Source: Rhodococcus sp. 4CII
GTDB lineage: Bacteria; Actinomycetota; Actinomycetes; Mycobacteriales; Mycobacteriaceae
DNA length: 64,000 nt
Direction of reading: 5' to 3'
Assembly: GCF_014256275.1 (NCBI RefSeq)
Contig: NZ_JACCFE010000002.1
Span: forward strand, 2,046,001 to 2,110,000
The notes beneath the pieces are model-generated. The model saw nothing but the letters and a program-made list of their open reading frames with translations, ran no database searches and had not been told where the DNA came from. Numbering within the stretch: the stretch's first letter is position 1; each line of letters starts with the position of its first letter. Made by a program: the position numbers and the translations under genes. Positions 17,758 through 26,651 of the stretch are shown in pieces.

Positions 17758-19206
17758 ATGACCGAATACGACAAGCTCTACATCGGCGGCAAGTGGGTGG
17801 CCCCGGCCACCGATCAGGTGCTCGACGTGTTCTCCCCGGCCACCGAGGAACGCGTCGGCCGCTGTCCCGTCGCGTCACCGGCCGACATCGACGACGCCGT
17901 CGCCGCGGCCAGGCAGGCATTCGACGAGGGTCCGTGGCCGCGGACCACACCCGCCGAGCGCGGTGAGATCCTGGCGAAGGCCGCGAAACTCATCGAGGAG
18001 CGCGGCGACACCCTCAACGCGCTGATCTCGTCCGAGATGGGTCAGCCGCCCGCGATGGTCGGGATGATGCAGCAGACGCCGTCGCTCGCGACCCTGAATT
18101 TCTACGCCGGTCTCGCGAACGAGTTCGAGTGGGAGCAGACCCGTACCGGCGCGTTCGGCCAGACGAAGGTGCTGCGCGAGCCGGTCGGTGTAGTGGCCGC
18201 GGTCCTCGCCTGGAACGTGCCGCTGTTCCTCGCCGTCAACAAGCTTTCCCCGGCACTGCTCGCCGGCTGCACCGTGCTGCTGAAGCCGGCACCCGAATCT
18301 CCGCTCTCCACACACCTTCTCGCCGAGATCTTCGCCGAGGCGGGGGTCCCCGAGGGCGTCATCTCCGTCCTGCCCGGCGGCGCCGAGACCGGCGAGTACC
18401 TGGTGTCGCATCCCGGGATCGACAAGATCACGTTCACCGGCAGCAGTCCCGTCGGCCGCAAGATCGGGGCCATCGCCGCACAGAACCTCAAGCGCTGCTC
18501 CCTCGAACTGGGCGGCAAGTCGGCGGCCATCATCCTCGAGGACGCCGACCTCCCGTCCACCATGCCGATGCTCGTGATGTCCGGGCTGATGAACACCGGC
18601 CAGGCCTGCGTCGCGCAGACCCGGATCCTCGCCCCGCGGTCCCGGTACGACGAGGTCCTGGACGCGCTGGTGGCGGGTGCCGGATTCATGACCGTCGGCG
18701 ATCCGTCCGACCAGGCCGCGCAACTCGGACCGCTGATCTCGGAGAAGCAGCGCGACCGCGTCGAGGGCTACATCGCCAAGGGCAAGGAGGAGGGCGCCCG
18801 CGTGGTGCTCGGCGGCGGCCGACCAGACGGTTTCGACAAGGGCTGGTACGTGGAGCCGACGATCTTTGCCGACGTCGACAACTCGATGACCATCGCCCGC
18901 GAGGAGATCTTCGGACCCGTCCTGTCCGTGATCCCTTACGACTCCGAGGACGAGGCGATCAAGATCGCCAACGACTCCGACTACGGACTCGCCGGCTCGG
19001 TGTACACCACCGACATCGAGCACGGACTCGCCGTCGCCAAGCAGATCCGCACCGGCACCTACGCCATCAACTGGTACGCATTCGATCCGGGATCGCCGTT
19101 CGGCGGCTACAAGGCCTCCGGCATCGGCCGCGAGAACGGACCGGAAGGGCTCGAGGCCTTCTGCGAGACCAAATCCGTCCTCATGCCGCCCGGCTACACG
19201 GCATAG
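17758..19206 (+). CDS. NAD(P)-dependent aldehyde dehydrogenase
   Basis: 482 residues, the standard length of the ALDH superfamily. General base Glu250 is in LELGGKSAA and the nucleophile Cys284 in NTGQACVAQTRIL; the Rossmann contacts FTGSSPVGRKIG and the C-terminal FGGYKASGIGREN are also present. It oxidises an aldehyde to the acid in the cytosol. It matches the mycobacterial Rv0223c position. As the last gene of the putative KstR-controlled operon it may act on a steroid side-chain or other lipid aldehyde. The gene ends at two hairpins. Confidence 0.9.
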   Translation: MTEYDKLYIGGKWVAPATDQVLDVFSPATEERVGRCPVASPADIDDAVAAARQAFDEGPWPRTTPAERGEILAKAAKLIEERGDTLNALISSEMGQPPAMVGMMQQTPSLATLNFYAGLANEFEWEQTRTGAFGQTKVLREPVGVVAAVLAWNVPLFLAVNKLSPALLAGCTVLLKPAPESPLSTHLLAEIFAEAGVPEGVISVLPGGAETGEYLVSHPGIDKITFTGSSPVGRKIGAIAAQNLKRCSLELGGKSAAIILEDADLPSTMPMLVMSGLMNTGQACVAQTRILAPRSRYDEVLDALVAGAGFMTVGDPSDQAAQLGPLISEKQRDRVEGYIAKGKEEGARVVLGGGRPDGFDKGWYVEPTIFADVDNSMTIAREEIFGPVLSVIPYDSEDEAIKIANDSDYGLAGSVYTTDIEHGLAVAKQIRTGTYAINWYAFDPGSPFGGYKASGIGRENGPEGLEAFCETKSVLMPPGYTA

Positions 19207-19262
19207 GCGGCTTCGCCGCCTGTGCGCCTTTCTGGTTGCTGCAGCAACCAGAAAGGCGCACA
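19206..19262 (+). terminator. Double hairpin with perfect 42-bp palindrome after the aldehyde dehydrogenase gene
   Basis: A small stem (19206-19220, six-bp arms with a three-base loop) begins on the stop codon, and is followed by 19221-19262, a perfect 42-bp palindrome centred on CTGCAG. Its outer arms GTGCGCCTTTC (19222-19232) and GAAAGGCGCAC (19251-19261) recur in the hairpin at 51630-51677. It probably ends the operon and shields the following CDF gene. Confidence 0.75.
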
Positions 19263-19279
19263 GGGGTTAGCGTGATCGG

Positions 19280-20239
19280 GTGACCGCATCGACTCCGGAC
19301 ACCGCCCACGACTCCGAAAGCGAGAGTGCGCTCACGGTCGTTCTCGCGTTCGGCGCGAACATCCTGATCGCACTGGCCAAGACCGTTGCCGCCGTGGTCA
19401 CCGGCTCGGCGTCGATGGTGGCGGAGGCTGCCCACTCGTGGGCCGATTCGGGCAACGAGATCCTGCTCTTGATCGCCAATTCCCGGGCCAAGCGCGCGCC
19501 GGACCGCATCCATCCGCTCGGGTACGGGCGGGAGGCGTACGTCTGGTCGATGTTTGCGGCACTCGGGCTGTTCGCCCTGGGCGCGGGAGTGTCCGTCACG
19601 CACGGCATCCAGGAACTCGTGCACGCCGAGCCGGCCACGAACTTCGCGGTCGCGTATGTGGTGCTCGGCGTCTCGTTCGTCCTCGAATCCATCTCGTTCC
19701 AGCAGGCGTACCGGCAGCTGCGCGCCGAGGCGATCGCCATCGACCGCGACGTCCTGGCCCACGCTCTCCGCACGTCGGACCCGACCACCCGGGCCGTGTT
19801 CGCGGAGGACGCCGCGGCGCTCATCGGTTTGGGCATCGCCTTCCTGGGCGTACTCCTGCACCAGATCACCGGGTCGGCGATCCCGGACGCCGTCGGCTCC
19901 ATCCTGGTCGGAATCCTGCTCGGCGTCATCGCGTTGATCCTGATCGACCGCAACCGGCGGTTCCTGCTCGGCGAGGAGGCATCTCCCGCTCTGCGCCAGG
20001 CCGGCATCGAGGCGCTCGTGGCGCTGCCCGAGGTCGACCGGGTGACGTTCCTGCGGATGGAGTATCTCGGACCGCGGCAGGCGTATCTGGTGGCAAGCGT
20101 CGACCTGGTCGGCGACTACTCGGAGTCCCGTGTCGCCCGCACCCTCCGCGACCTCGAGGCCCGGCTGGAGCGGAGCTCCCGTGTGGTCCGCGCGATTCTC
20201 ACCCTGTCCACAGAGGACGAGCCGACGATCACGGTGTGA
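19280..20239 (+). CDS. Cation diffusion facilitator family transporter
   Basis: 319 residues with about six membrane helices and a C-terminal cytosolic ferredoxin-like domain (about 225-310, RVTFLRMEYLGPRQAYLVASV). The CDF metal-site pattern is clear in helix 2 (AEAAHSWADSGNEILLL); in helix 5 the equivalent reads VFAEDAAALIGLG, with Glu-Asp in place of the common His/Asp pair. These proteins export divalent metals such as Zn or Fe by proton exchange. Start GTG 19280 lies 17 bases after the long palindrome. The metal cannot be assigned. Confidence 0.85.
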   Translation: MTASTPDTAHDSESESALTVVLAFGANILIALAKTVAAVVTGSASMVAEAAHSWADSGNEILLLIANSRAKRAPDRIHPLGYGREAYVWSMFAALGLFALGAGVSVTHGIQELVHAEPATNFAVAYVVLGVSFVLESISFQQAYRQLRAEAIAIDRDVLAHALRTSDPTTRAVFAEDAAALIGLGIAFLGVLLHQITGSAIPDAVGSILVGILLGVIALILIDRNRRFLLGEEASPALRQAGIEALVALPEVDRVTFLRMEYLGPRQAYLVASVDLVGDYSESRVARTLRDLEARLERSSRVVRAILTLSTEDEPTITV

Positions 20240-20264
20240 TCGCCGGCCCCTTCCGATCCGAGGT

Positions 20265-20765
20265 CTAGCTGCCGAACTGCATTCCACCCAGCGGGCCGCC
20301 GACGAGAACGATCTGCGGCAGCGTGGTCTGGGGGTTCGCGACCGTCGTCAGCGACAGGCATTCGCCGATGACCGCGTAGGCGCCGTCCGGGAGTTCCGGT
20401 GTGGTGAACGTCTTGACCGCGTTACCGGCCTGGTTGGCGACGACCCGCTCGAGCGGGTTGGTGGCCCACGCGACGAATCCCGGCTCGAGCACCACGGTGG
20501 GATCGGCGAGCACGGCGGGCAACTTGGTGGCGTCGAAAGCCACTGCACCGCAGGACTGGGCGTCCAGCAGATTCAGGACGTTGGGGTTGGTGACGGTGAT
20601 GTCGAGGGTGTTTCCGTCGGCCGCGGTCACCACGGTGGGAGGCTGGACTTCCGTCGCTGCGGACGCCGTCGCCGGCATGGTCATGGCTACGGTGGCGGCG
20701 GCTGCGGCAGCGAGTGCGGCACCTCCGGCGAGTCGTTTCATGCCCCTGCTGGTCCCTGTCTGCAT
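20265..20765 (-). CDS. Small secreted protein of unknown function
   Basis: 166 residues with a clear Sec signal: a basic start, a long Ala-rich core (AGGAALAAAAAATVAM) and an ATASA cleavage site around residue 37. The mature part (about 130 residues) is rich in Val, Thr and Pro with a pair of Cys (SCGAV and GECLS) that could form a disulfide. I chose ATG 20765 because AAGGA lies about six bases upstream on the minus strand. No family that I can name; it looks like the small secreted proteins common in rhodococci. Downstream of pckA but separated from it by a strong hairpin. Confidence 0.7.
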   Translation of the reverse strand: MQTGTSRGMKRLAGGAALAAAAAATVAMTMPATASAATEVQPPTVVTAADGNTLDITVTNPNVLNLLDAQSCGAVAFDATKLPAVLADPTVVLEPGFVAWATNPLERVVANQAGNAVKTFTTPELPDGAYAVIGECLSLTTVANPQTTLPQIVLVGGPLGGMQFGS

Positions 20766-20855
20766 CTGCAATCCTTTCGTCGCGCGAGCTTCGAGAATCG
20801 AGGCCTTTACAAACCGAATGGTATGCGTTTACTTCGGGAACGTCCCCTGGAACGA

Positions 20856-20900
20856 CGAATGTCACAGTGGTTCAGTCGAACTGAACCACTGTGACATTCG
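20856..20900 (-). terminator. Long perfect hairpin downstream of pckA
   Basis: Arms 20856-20876 and 20880-20900 pair over 21 bp with a three-base loop. It begins 16 bases past the pckA stop on the minus strand and before the secreted-protein gene, so the likely job is pckA termination. There is no T-run, typical of actinobacterial terminators. Confidence 0.78.
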
Positions 20901-20915
20901 GTCACCGGGGTGGGA

Positions 20916-22745
20916 CTAGCTCAGGCGCTGCTTCAGGGCCTCGAACTCGTCACGGATGCCGGAGGGAACCTTCTCGCCGAGGAACTCGAACCACTCCTCG
21001 ATGAGCGGCAGCTCCTTCCTCCACTCGTCGACGTCGACCTTCAGCGCCTCGTCGACGTCGTTTGCGTCGACGTCCAGGCCACCGAGCTCGAGATCGGCTG
21101 CGGTCGGAACGAATCCGATCGGGGTGGACTCGGCGCCGGCCCTGTGCTCGATGCGGTCGACGATCCACTTCAGCACGCGGGAGTTCTCGCCGAAACCGGG
21201 CCACAGGAAGCGGCCGTCGTCACCGCGACGGAACCAGTTGACGTAGAAAATCTTCGGCAGCTTCTCGGAATCCGCGTGCTTGCCGAGGTTGATCCAATGG
21301 TTCAGGTAGTCGCCGGCGTTGTAGCCGATGAACGGGATCATGGCCATCGGGTCGCGGCGGACGGTGCCGACGGCACCCTCGGCGGCCGCGGTCTGCTCGG
21401 ACGACAGCGTGGCACCGAGGAACGTGCCGTGCTGCCAGTCGAAGGACTCGCTGACCAGCGGGACCGTCGTCTTACGGCGTCCGCCGAACAGGATCGCGGA
21501 GATCGGCACACCCTGCGGGTCGTCCCACTCGGGGGCGAGGATCGGGCACTGCGACATCGGGGTGCAGTAGCGCGAGTTGGGGTGCGCGGCCTTCTGGTCG
21601 GAGTCGGGCGTCCACTCGTTGCCCCTCCAGTCGACGAGGTGCTGCGGGTCCCCTTCGAGACCCTCCCACCACACATCGCCGTCGTCGGTCTGCGCGACGT
21701 TCGTGTACAGCGAGTTGCCCGCCTCGAGCGTCTTCATCGCGTTCGGGTTCGAGCCGTAGTTGGTGCCCGGCGCGACGCCGAAGAATCCGTACTCCGGGTT
21801 GACGGCGTACAGGCGACCGTCCTCACCGAACCGCATCCACGCGATGTCGTCGCCGAGGGTCTCGGCACGCCATCCGGGGATGGTCGGCTGGATCATCGCG
21901 AGGTTGGTCTTGCCGCAGGCGCTCGGGAACGCGGCCGCGATGTAGTACGGCTTGTCCTCCGGGGAGATCAGCTTGAGGATCAGCATGTGCTCGGCGAGCC
22001 AGCCCTCGTCGTGGGCCATCGCCGACGCGATGCGCAGCGAGTAGCACTTCTTACCGAGCAGAGCGTTTCCGCCGTAGCCGGAACCGTAGCTCCAGATCTC
22101 GCGGTCCTCGGGGAAGTGGGTGATGTACTTGGTGTCGTTGCACGGCCACGGGACGTCGGCCTGACCCTCTTCGAGCGGTGCGCCGACCGAGTGCAGCGCC
22201 TTCACGAACGGCTTGTCGGTGCCGAGTTTCTCCATGGCGGCCGTACCCATGCGCGTCATGATGCGCATCGACACGACGACGTACTCGGAGTCGGTGATCT
22301 CGACACCCAGCTTCGGGTCGTCGGCGCCGAGCGGTCCCATGCAGAACGGCACCACGTACATGGTGCGTCCGCGCATGCTGCCGCGGTAGAGGTCGGTCAT
22401 GAGCGACCGCATCTCGGTCGGGTCCATCCAGTTGTTGGTGGGCCCGGCGTCGATCTCCTCACGCGAGCAGATGTAGGTGCGCGACTCGACGCGGGCGACA
22501 TCCGACGGGTCGGAGTTGCCGACGAACGAATTCGGCTTCTTCTCGTCGTTGAGGCGGGTGAACGTGCCCGCCTCGACGAGCTGCTCGGTCAGTCGATCCC
22601 ATTCGGCGTCCGAGCCGTCTGCGAAGACGACCCGTTCCGGCTGAGTGAGTTCGGCAACCTCTCGAACCCAGGCGAGCAGCTCACTGTGCTCCGTGGGGGG
22701 CGTGCCGTCAGTTCCGTTCAGACCGGGAATGGTCGCTGAGGTCAT
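20916..22745 (-). CDS. pckA: Phosphoenolpyruvate carboxykinase (GTP)
   Basis: 609 residues, full length for the GTP-dependent class. The kinase-1a P-loop PSACGKTNLAMI is intact. The neighbouring GTP-class motifs include FGGRRKTTVPLV and the GTP/metal region PKIFYVNWFRRGDDGRFLWPGFGENSR, in short WFRRGDDG. It converts oxaloacetate and GTP to PEP and CO2, the gateway to gluconeogenesis and important when the cell lives on fatty acids or steroids. ATG 22745 is preceded by AGGAGA on the minus strand; the open frame upstream has no support. Position matches Rv0211. Confidence 0.97.
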   Translation of the reverse strand: MTSATIPGLNGTDGTPPTEHSELLAWVREVAELTQPERVVFADGSDAEWDRLTEQLVEAGTFTRLNDEKKPNSFVGNSDPSDVARVESRTYICSREEIDAGPTNNWMDPTEMRSLMTDLYRGSMRGRTMYVVPFCMGPLGADDPKLGVEITDSEYVVVSMRIMTRMGTAAMEKLGTDKPFVKALHSVGAPLEEGQADVPWPCNDTKYITHFPEDREIWSYGSGYGGNALLGKKCYSLRIASAMAHDEGWLAEHMLILKLISPEDKPYYIAAAFPSACGKTNLAMIQPTIPGWRAETLGDDIAWMRFGEDGRLYAVNPEYGFFGVAPGTNYGSNPNAMKTLEAGNSLYTNVAQTDDGDVWWEGLEGDPQHLVDWRGNEWTPDSDQKAAHPNSRYCTPMSQCPILAPEWDDPQGVPISAILFGGRRKTTVPLVSESFDWQHGTFLGATLSSEQTAAAEGAVGTVRRDPMAMIPFIGYNAGDYLNHWINLGKHADSEKLPKIFYVNWFRRGDDGRFLWPGFGENSRVLKWIVDRIEHRAGAESTPIGFVPTAADLELGGLDVDANDVDEALKVDVDEWRKELPLIEEWFEFLGEKVPSGIRDEFEALKQRLS

Positions 22746-23018
22746 CAAACTCTCCTGGGGTGAGCCGGAACCGGACCATCTGCCGTCCGCTGAGAGAACC
22801 TCACAGCGAGTGCCAGACGGTCCGATTTCCCCTCTCGGCGGGGTCCAGCCAGGCCGTCCATGCCACATGGAAGACGCGGGCGCCGGGTGTCCTATCCCTA
22901 GAGGTTAACGCCGCGAGTCCCATCACGGGGAATCGGGTGCGGTTGGAATGGTCACAAGAACGATTCAGTAGCGTTGCCAGGGGCCTTTCCGGGTCTGGAG
23001 TGCGAATTTCGGAGGCGT

Positions 23019-23330
23019 TCAGCCGTTACCGAGAGTCCCGCCATCGGTCTGCTGCCAGTGCACGACGCCGTCGCCGTCGCGGTGAAACTCCCACGACGCA
23101 TAGGCGCCGTCGTCGTGGATCAGCGTCAGATGGTCTGCGTCGCCGTCCGAGTCGAGGTCAGAGGCGATGACGACCGCGTCGCCGGCCTCGAAGGTCTGGG
23201 TGTCCAGGACCCCGTCTCCGTCGATGTCATGGGTCGGGTCGGTGAGGGTGACCGCCCCGGAATCGTGGCCGAAAGTGCTCGGATCGACGTCCGGCACGTC
23301 CGGGATGAGAAAACTCTCCGTCGTCGCCAC
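23019..23330 (-). CDS. Acidic DUF6802-like protein with Asp-rich Ca-binding-type loops
   Basis: 103 residues and strongly acidic. Three DxDxDG-like loops are visible: DIDGDGVLD, DLDSDGDAD and DGDGVVHW, each resembling the calcium loops of dockerin, EF-hand or FG-GAP/VCBS proteins. No signal peptide or membrane helix, so it is predicted cytosolic or exported by a non-classical route. Start GTG 23330 is well supported by AAGGGGGA five bases upstream. I think it belongs to the uncharacterised DUF6802 group; calcium binding is only inferred from loop spacing. Confidence 0.65.
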   Translation of the reverse strand: MATTESFLIPDVPDVDPSTFGHDSGAVTLTDPTHDIDGDGVLDTQTFEAGDAVVIASDLDSDGDADHLTLIHDDGAYASWEFHRDGDGVVHWQQTDGGTLGNG

Positions 23331-23434
23331 CGCGGTCCCCCTTCACATTTCGAGCGATTTTCACGCACGAATCAAGACATATCAAGATGATTCAACACGA
23401 TCCCACAGGAAATCGGGCGAACATCGGTCGGTAC

Positions 23435-24883
23435 CTATGTATTCAGACGTTCGACGGTTCGTTTCGGTTCCCCCACACGGCGGCGGACCTCCTGCAGTCC
23501 GCGGTCGACCGCCGCGAGGTCGCGTTCACAGGAGGACAGCTGCCCGGAGCGTCGCGCGACGACCCGACGGAGTTCGGCGTCGATCTGCGCGACCCGCTCG
23601 TCCACCTTCCCGACGCAGACCCGGCTCTCGGCGATGATCGCCTCACTCACCCGGGTCTCCGCTGCGAGCAGTCGGCCGAGGGCGAACTGCTCCCACTGCG
23701 ACCGCACGTGGACCAGCGCGTCGGTGGCCCACTGCCGCACGTGGGCACGCTCGGCGACCTGCCCGCGTGCCCGCGTCAGCCACCACGCCGCGACCGCGCC
23801 CAGCGCCAGGGTGAGCGGGATGGTCGCGATGTCGAGGACGGGCACCATCGACAATGGCGAGACCACCAGCCTGCCGAGACCCAGCCCCGCGGACGCGCCG
23901 ATCAGCACCGTCATCCGGTCCTCGAGTCCGCGGTGCCGCGGTTCGGGCCCGTCCGGCGCGGCGGGGTCCGGCAGCGGAACGTCGGTCGCGGGTGTCGATC
24001 CGGTGACCCCCAGGCGGGATGTCAGGGTGTCGAGGCGCGCGGTCACCGCGGCGTCGACCGCGCCGCTCCGCTCGCGCACGATGTCGGTCAGCCGGTCCGG
24101 ATACCCGGCGAGGGTTCCACGCCCGGCGCGATCGATCTCGGCGCGCACGGTCGTTCCCACCGTACGAACCTGCGACGCCACCTCGTGCATCAACTCGACC
24201 TTCGCGAGCTGGACCTGCCCGCGCAACTGCGCGACCCGTTCGGTGCGCCCGCCGTCACGCTGCGCGAGCGAGCGCACCCGCTCGGCGCGCAGTTCCGCGC
24301 CGGGCTCGGAGTCCCGCACGGACCGCGCGGTGGTGACGATCATGCGCCGGGTCTGCTCGAGCGCGGTCTCGACGGGGGAACGGCTGTCACGCGTGTCGTC
24401 GCGAGCGGCGGACAGGAGTGCCGCGAACACGGCCTCGACCCCGGACCCGCCGACCGCCACGGGGTGGATGGTCGAGTCGGCGAATCGCGGCGAGTGAGCG
24501 GCGAGCAGCGTCCGGTTGCGTTCGCTCACCCGCGCCCAGTCCCGGTGGACGTCGGTCTTGGTGAGTGCGAACACCACGGGACCGGCGGGGCGCGCGACGA
24601 CATCGAGGGCAGACAGCTCCTCGCGGCCGAGCGGCGCCGCGGCGTCGAGCACCATCAGGACGACGAGGGCGTCGACCGGATCGTCCACGAACGCGAGGGC
24701 CGACCGATCGAGCGCGCGGAGCCCACGCACGAGCGTCGACTTCCCGGCCCGGCGCGGTCCGGCCACGAAGACACCGCGCCCCGGTGCAGCACCGGACCGC
24801 AGCCGAGCGGCGGCGTCCGGATTCCACCGCGTGACGACGTCGACCGTCTCGGCAGGCAGATCCGACAACTGGTGCGCGGTCAC
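23435..24883 (-). CDS. Dynamin-like / P-loop GTPase with membrane segment (second of pair)
   Basis: 482 residues. G1 is VFVAGPRRAGKSTLVRGL (residues about 38-55), and a G4-like TKTD appears in VVFALTKTDVHRDW. A helical middle part is followed by a hydrophobic hairpin (about residues 325-375, GLGLGRLVVSPLSMVPVLDIA and IPLTLALGAVAAWWLT as two pieces) and a coiled-coil-like C-terminus. That layout resembles bacterial dynamin-like proteins such as IniA/IniC. It starts at GTG 24883, overlapping the stop of the upstream GTPase gene by GTGA, so the two are co-translated. Position matches Rv0210 or its neighbour. Membrane remodelling is inferred. Confidence 0.65.
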   Translation of the reverse strand: MTAHQLSDLPAETVDVVTRWNPDAAARLRSGAAPGRGVFVAGPRRAGKSTLVRGLRALDRSALAFVDDPVDALVVLMVLDAAAPLGREELSALDVVARPAGPVVFALTKTDVHRDWARVSERNRTLLAAHSPRFADSTIHPVAVGGSGVEAVFAALLSAARDDTRDSRSPVETALEQTRRMIVTTARSVRDSEPGAELRAERVRSLAQRDGGRTERVAQLRGQVQLAKVELMHEVASQVRTVGTTVRAEIDRAGRGTLAGYPDRLTDIVRERSGAVDAAVTARLDTLTSRLGVTGSTPATDVPLPDPAAPDGPEPRHRGLEDRMTVLIGASAGLGLGRLVVSPLSMVPVLDIATIPLTLALGAVAAWWLTRARGQVAERAHVRQWATDALVHVRSQWEQFALGRLLAAETRVSEAIIAESRVCVGKVDERVAQIDAELRRVVARRSGQLSSCERDLAAVDRGLQEVRRRVGEPKRTVERLNT

Positions 24884-25752
24884 GCGCCGCGACTGCCGCT
24901 CAGCTGTTGCCACACGCGCACGTAGTGCCGCCGCACGTCGACGGCGGCCCGGCGCCCGCGGGCCGTCGGCTGCAGGGCCTGTTGTGCGCGCCACCAGTCC
25001 GCGCATCTCCCGGCGTCCTCGGCATTTCGCGGCGGCTCCGGCGCCTCCGCGGCGCAGTCGTCCAGGTGGAGCCGGGCCGCGACGGCCGCGAGTGCGACGG
25101 CGTCGTCGTCGGCGAGATACGCCTCCAGCACGTCCCGAGCCGCCGCGCTGCGTGCCGCCAGCGACCGCAGCGACGTCAGCAGTGTGTCCGCCCGGCGCGC
25201 CCGGGTTCGTGCGGCCCGGTCGGCGACGGCGGCCGACACCGCGTCGATTCCGCTGTTCGGATCGCCCGCGGTCGCGAGCGTCCCGATCAGGGGCAGAGCA
25301 GGAAGGCCGCTCTCGGTCGCACACTCGGCGGCACGGGCGGTCGCGGCCGCCCACGCGTCGGCCGGGGCCCGCGACTCGCCCACCGTGTCCGATTTGTTGA
25401 GAACGAAGAAGGTCTGCGCCGGATCCAGCGGCCGCACCGCGTCCCGATCGGCGTCGCGCACCGTTTCGACGACGACGTACACCACCACATCCGCGTCGAG
25501 AACGGGGTCGGGCGCACCGGGCACGTCGACGGGATCCGTCTCCTCCACGACGACTCCCGGGATCGTGCCCGCGGTCAGCGCCGCGGCCACCGTGGACCGG
25601 CCCACACCCGCTCGACCGGCGGTCTGGACGCGAATCGGCGCTCGGAACGCGGCCACGGCCTCGCGCACGCGATCACCGGCCGTCCGGTCTCGCGACGCGA
25701 CGTCCCCGGCCAGTTCCGCCAGTTTCCCGCCCCCGGCATCCGCTGTGCCCAT
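24880..25752 (-). CDS. P-loop GTPase-like protein (first of pair)
   Basis: 290 residues. G1 is VQTAGRAGVGRSTVAAAL, a divergent Walker A with Arg where Lys is usual (GVGRST rather than GxGKST), and G4 is an intact NKSD in TFFVLNKSDTVGE. The C-terminal half is helical. Loss of the Walker Lys suggests weak or regulated nucleotide turnover. It is translated just before the second GTPase with a four-base GTGA overlap, so the pair probably works as a heteromer. It is divergent from trmB. Mycobacteria have a comparable pair next to trmB; no function is established that I can cite. Confidence 0.62.
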   Translation of the reverse strand: MGTADAGGGKLAELAGDVASRDRTAGDRVREAVAAFRAPIRVQTAGRAGVGRSTVAAALTAGTIPGVVVEETDPVDVPGAPDPVLDADVVVYVVVETVRDADRDAVRPLDPAQTFFVLNKSDTVGESRAPADAWAAATARAAECATESGLPALPLIGTLATAGDPNSGIDAVSAAVADRAARTRARRADTLLTSLRSLAARSAAARDVLEAYLADDDAVALAAVAARLHLDDCAAEAPEPPRNAEDAGRCADWWRAQQALQPTARGRRAAVDVRRHYVRVWQQLSGSRGA

Positions 25753-25874
25753 GACGCAGTCACCCCCCTTCGTACCGCGCCGATTCTGTCAGACCCCGAC
25801 CGAATCGGCGTGGGCAACCGTGCAGGCTGAGCACCGGATTACGGAAAAAGTCTCAACGTGAACTTCAGACCCGT

Positions 25875-26651
25875 ATGCCGGAAACGCCCCTCATGCGTGA
25901 CAATGGTCCGGTGAACCACGCTGATCAGGATGCACCCGCCGTCCCCGAGGAGGGGCAGACGAAGGACTCGAAGGGGTCGCGTCTCCACCCGAGGGTGACA
26001 AGTTTTCGCTCGCGCAGGGGCGCTCTGACCGCCGCCCAGCAGGAGTCCTGGGACCGGCAGTGGCCGAAGATCGGCGCGGACGTCTCCGACGATCGCCTGG
26101 ATGCGGCGTCCTGGTTCGGCCGCGACGCGCCCCTGATCCTCGAGATCGGCTCGGGAACTGGCACCGCGACCGCGGCGATGGCGAAGGCCGAACCGCACGT
26201 GAATCTCATGGCCGTCGAGGTCTACCGGCCGGGGCTCGCGCAGTTGCTTCAGCAGATCGAGCGGGACGAGATCCCGAACATCCGGGTCCTGCGCGGCGAC
26301 GCCATGGACGTCCTCGAGAACATGATCGAACCGGAATCGCTCACCGGTGTCCGTGTCTTCTTCCCGGACCCGTGGCCGAAGGCCCGCCACCACAAGCGGC
26401 GCCTGCTGCAGGCCCCTACCTTCGCCCTGATCGCGAGCAGGCTCAAGGCAGGCGGTGTGTTGCATGTCGCAACAGACCACGCCGAGTACGCCGAGGCCAT
26501 CGCCGAGGCGGGCAACGCAGAACCCCTCCTGACCTCCCTCGACTGGGAATCGCCGATGACGCACGAACGTCCGGTGACGAAGTTCGAGGACAAGGCCCAC
26601 CAGGTCGGCAGTGCGATCACCGAGTTGATTTGGGGGAAGATCAGGCCATGA
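25875..26651 (+). CDS. trmB: tRNA (guanine-N7-)-methyltransferase
   Basis: 258 residues. It makes m7G46 in tRNA with SAM. Motif I is LILEIGSGTGTATAAMA, the next acidic motif is VLRGDAMDVL, and the family signature FFPDPWPKARHHKRRLLQ is perfect. The first 40 residues are a non-conserved polar extension; starts at ATG 25875, ATG 25893 or GTG 25911 are all possible and none has a strong ribosome site. Its stop overlaps the start of the NYN gene (ATGA), followed by mmpL3, the same order as Rv0208c-Rv0206c. Confidence 0.95.
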   Translation: MPETPLMRDNGPVNHADQDAPAVPEEGQTKDSKGSRLHPRVTSFRSRRGALTAAQQESWDRQWPKIGADVSDDRLDAASWFGRDAPLILEIGSGTGTATAAMAKAEPHVNLMAVEVYRPGLAQLLQQIERDEIPNIRVLRGDAMDVLENMIEPESLTGVRVFFPDPWPKARHHKRRLLQAPTFALIASRLKAGGVLHVATDHAEYAEAIAEAGNAEPLLTSLDWESPMTHERPVTKFEDKAHQVGSAITELIWGKIRP

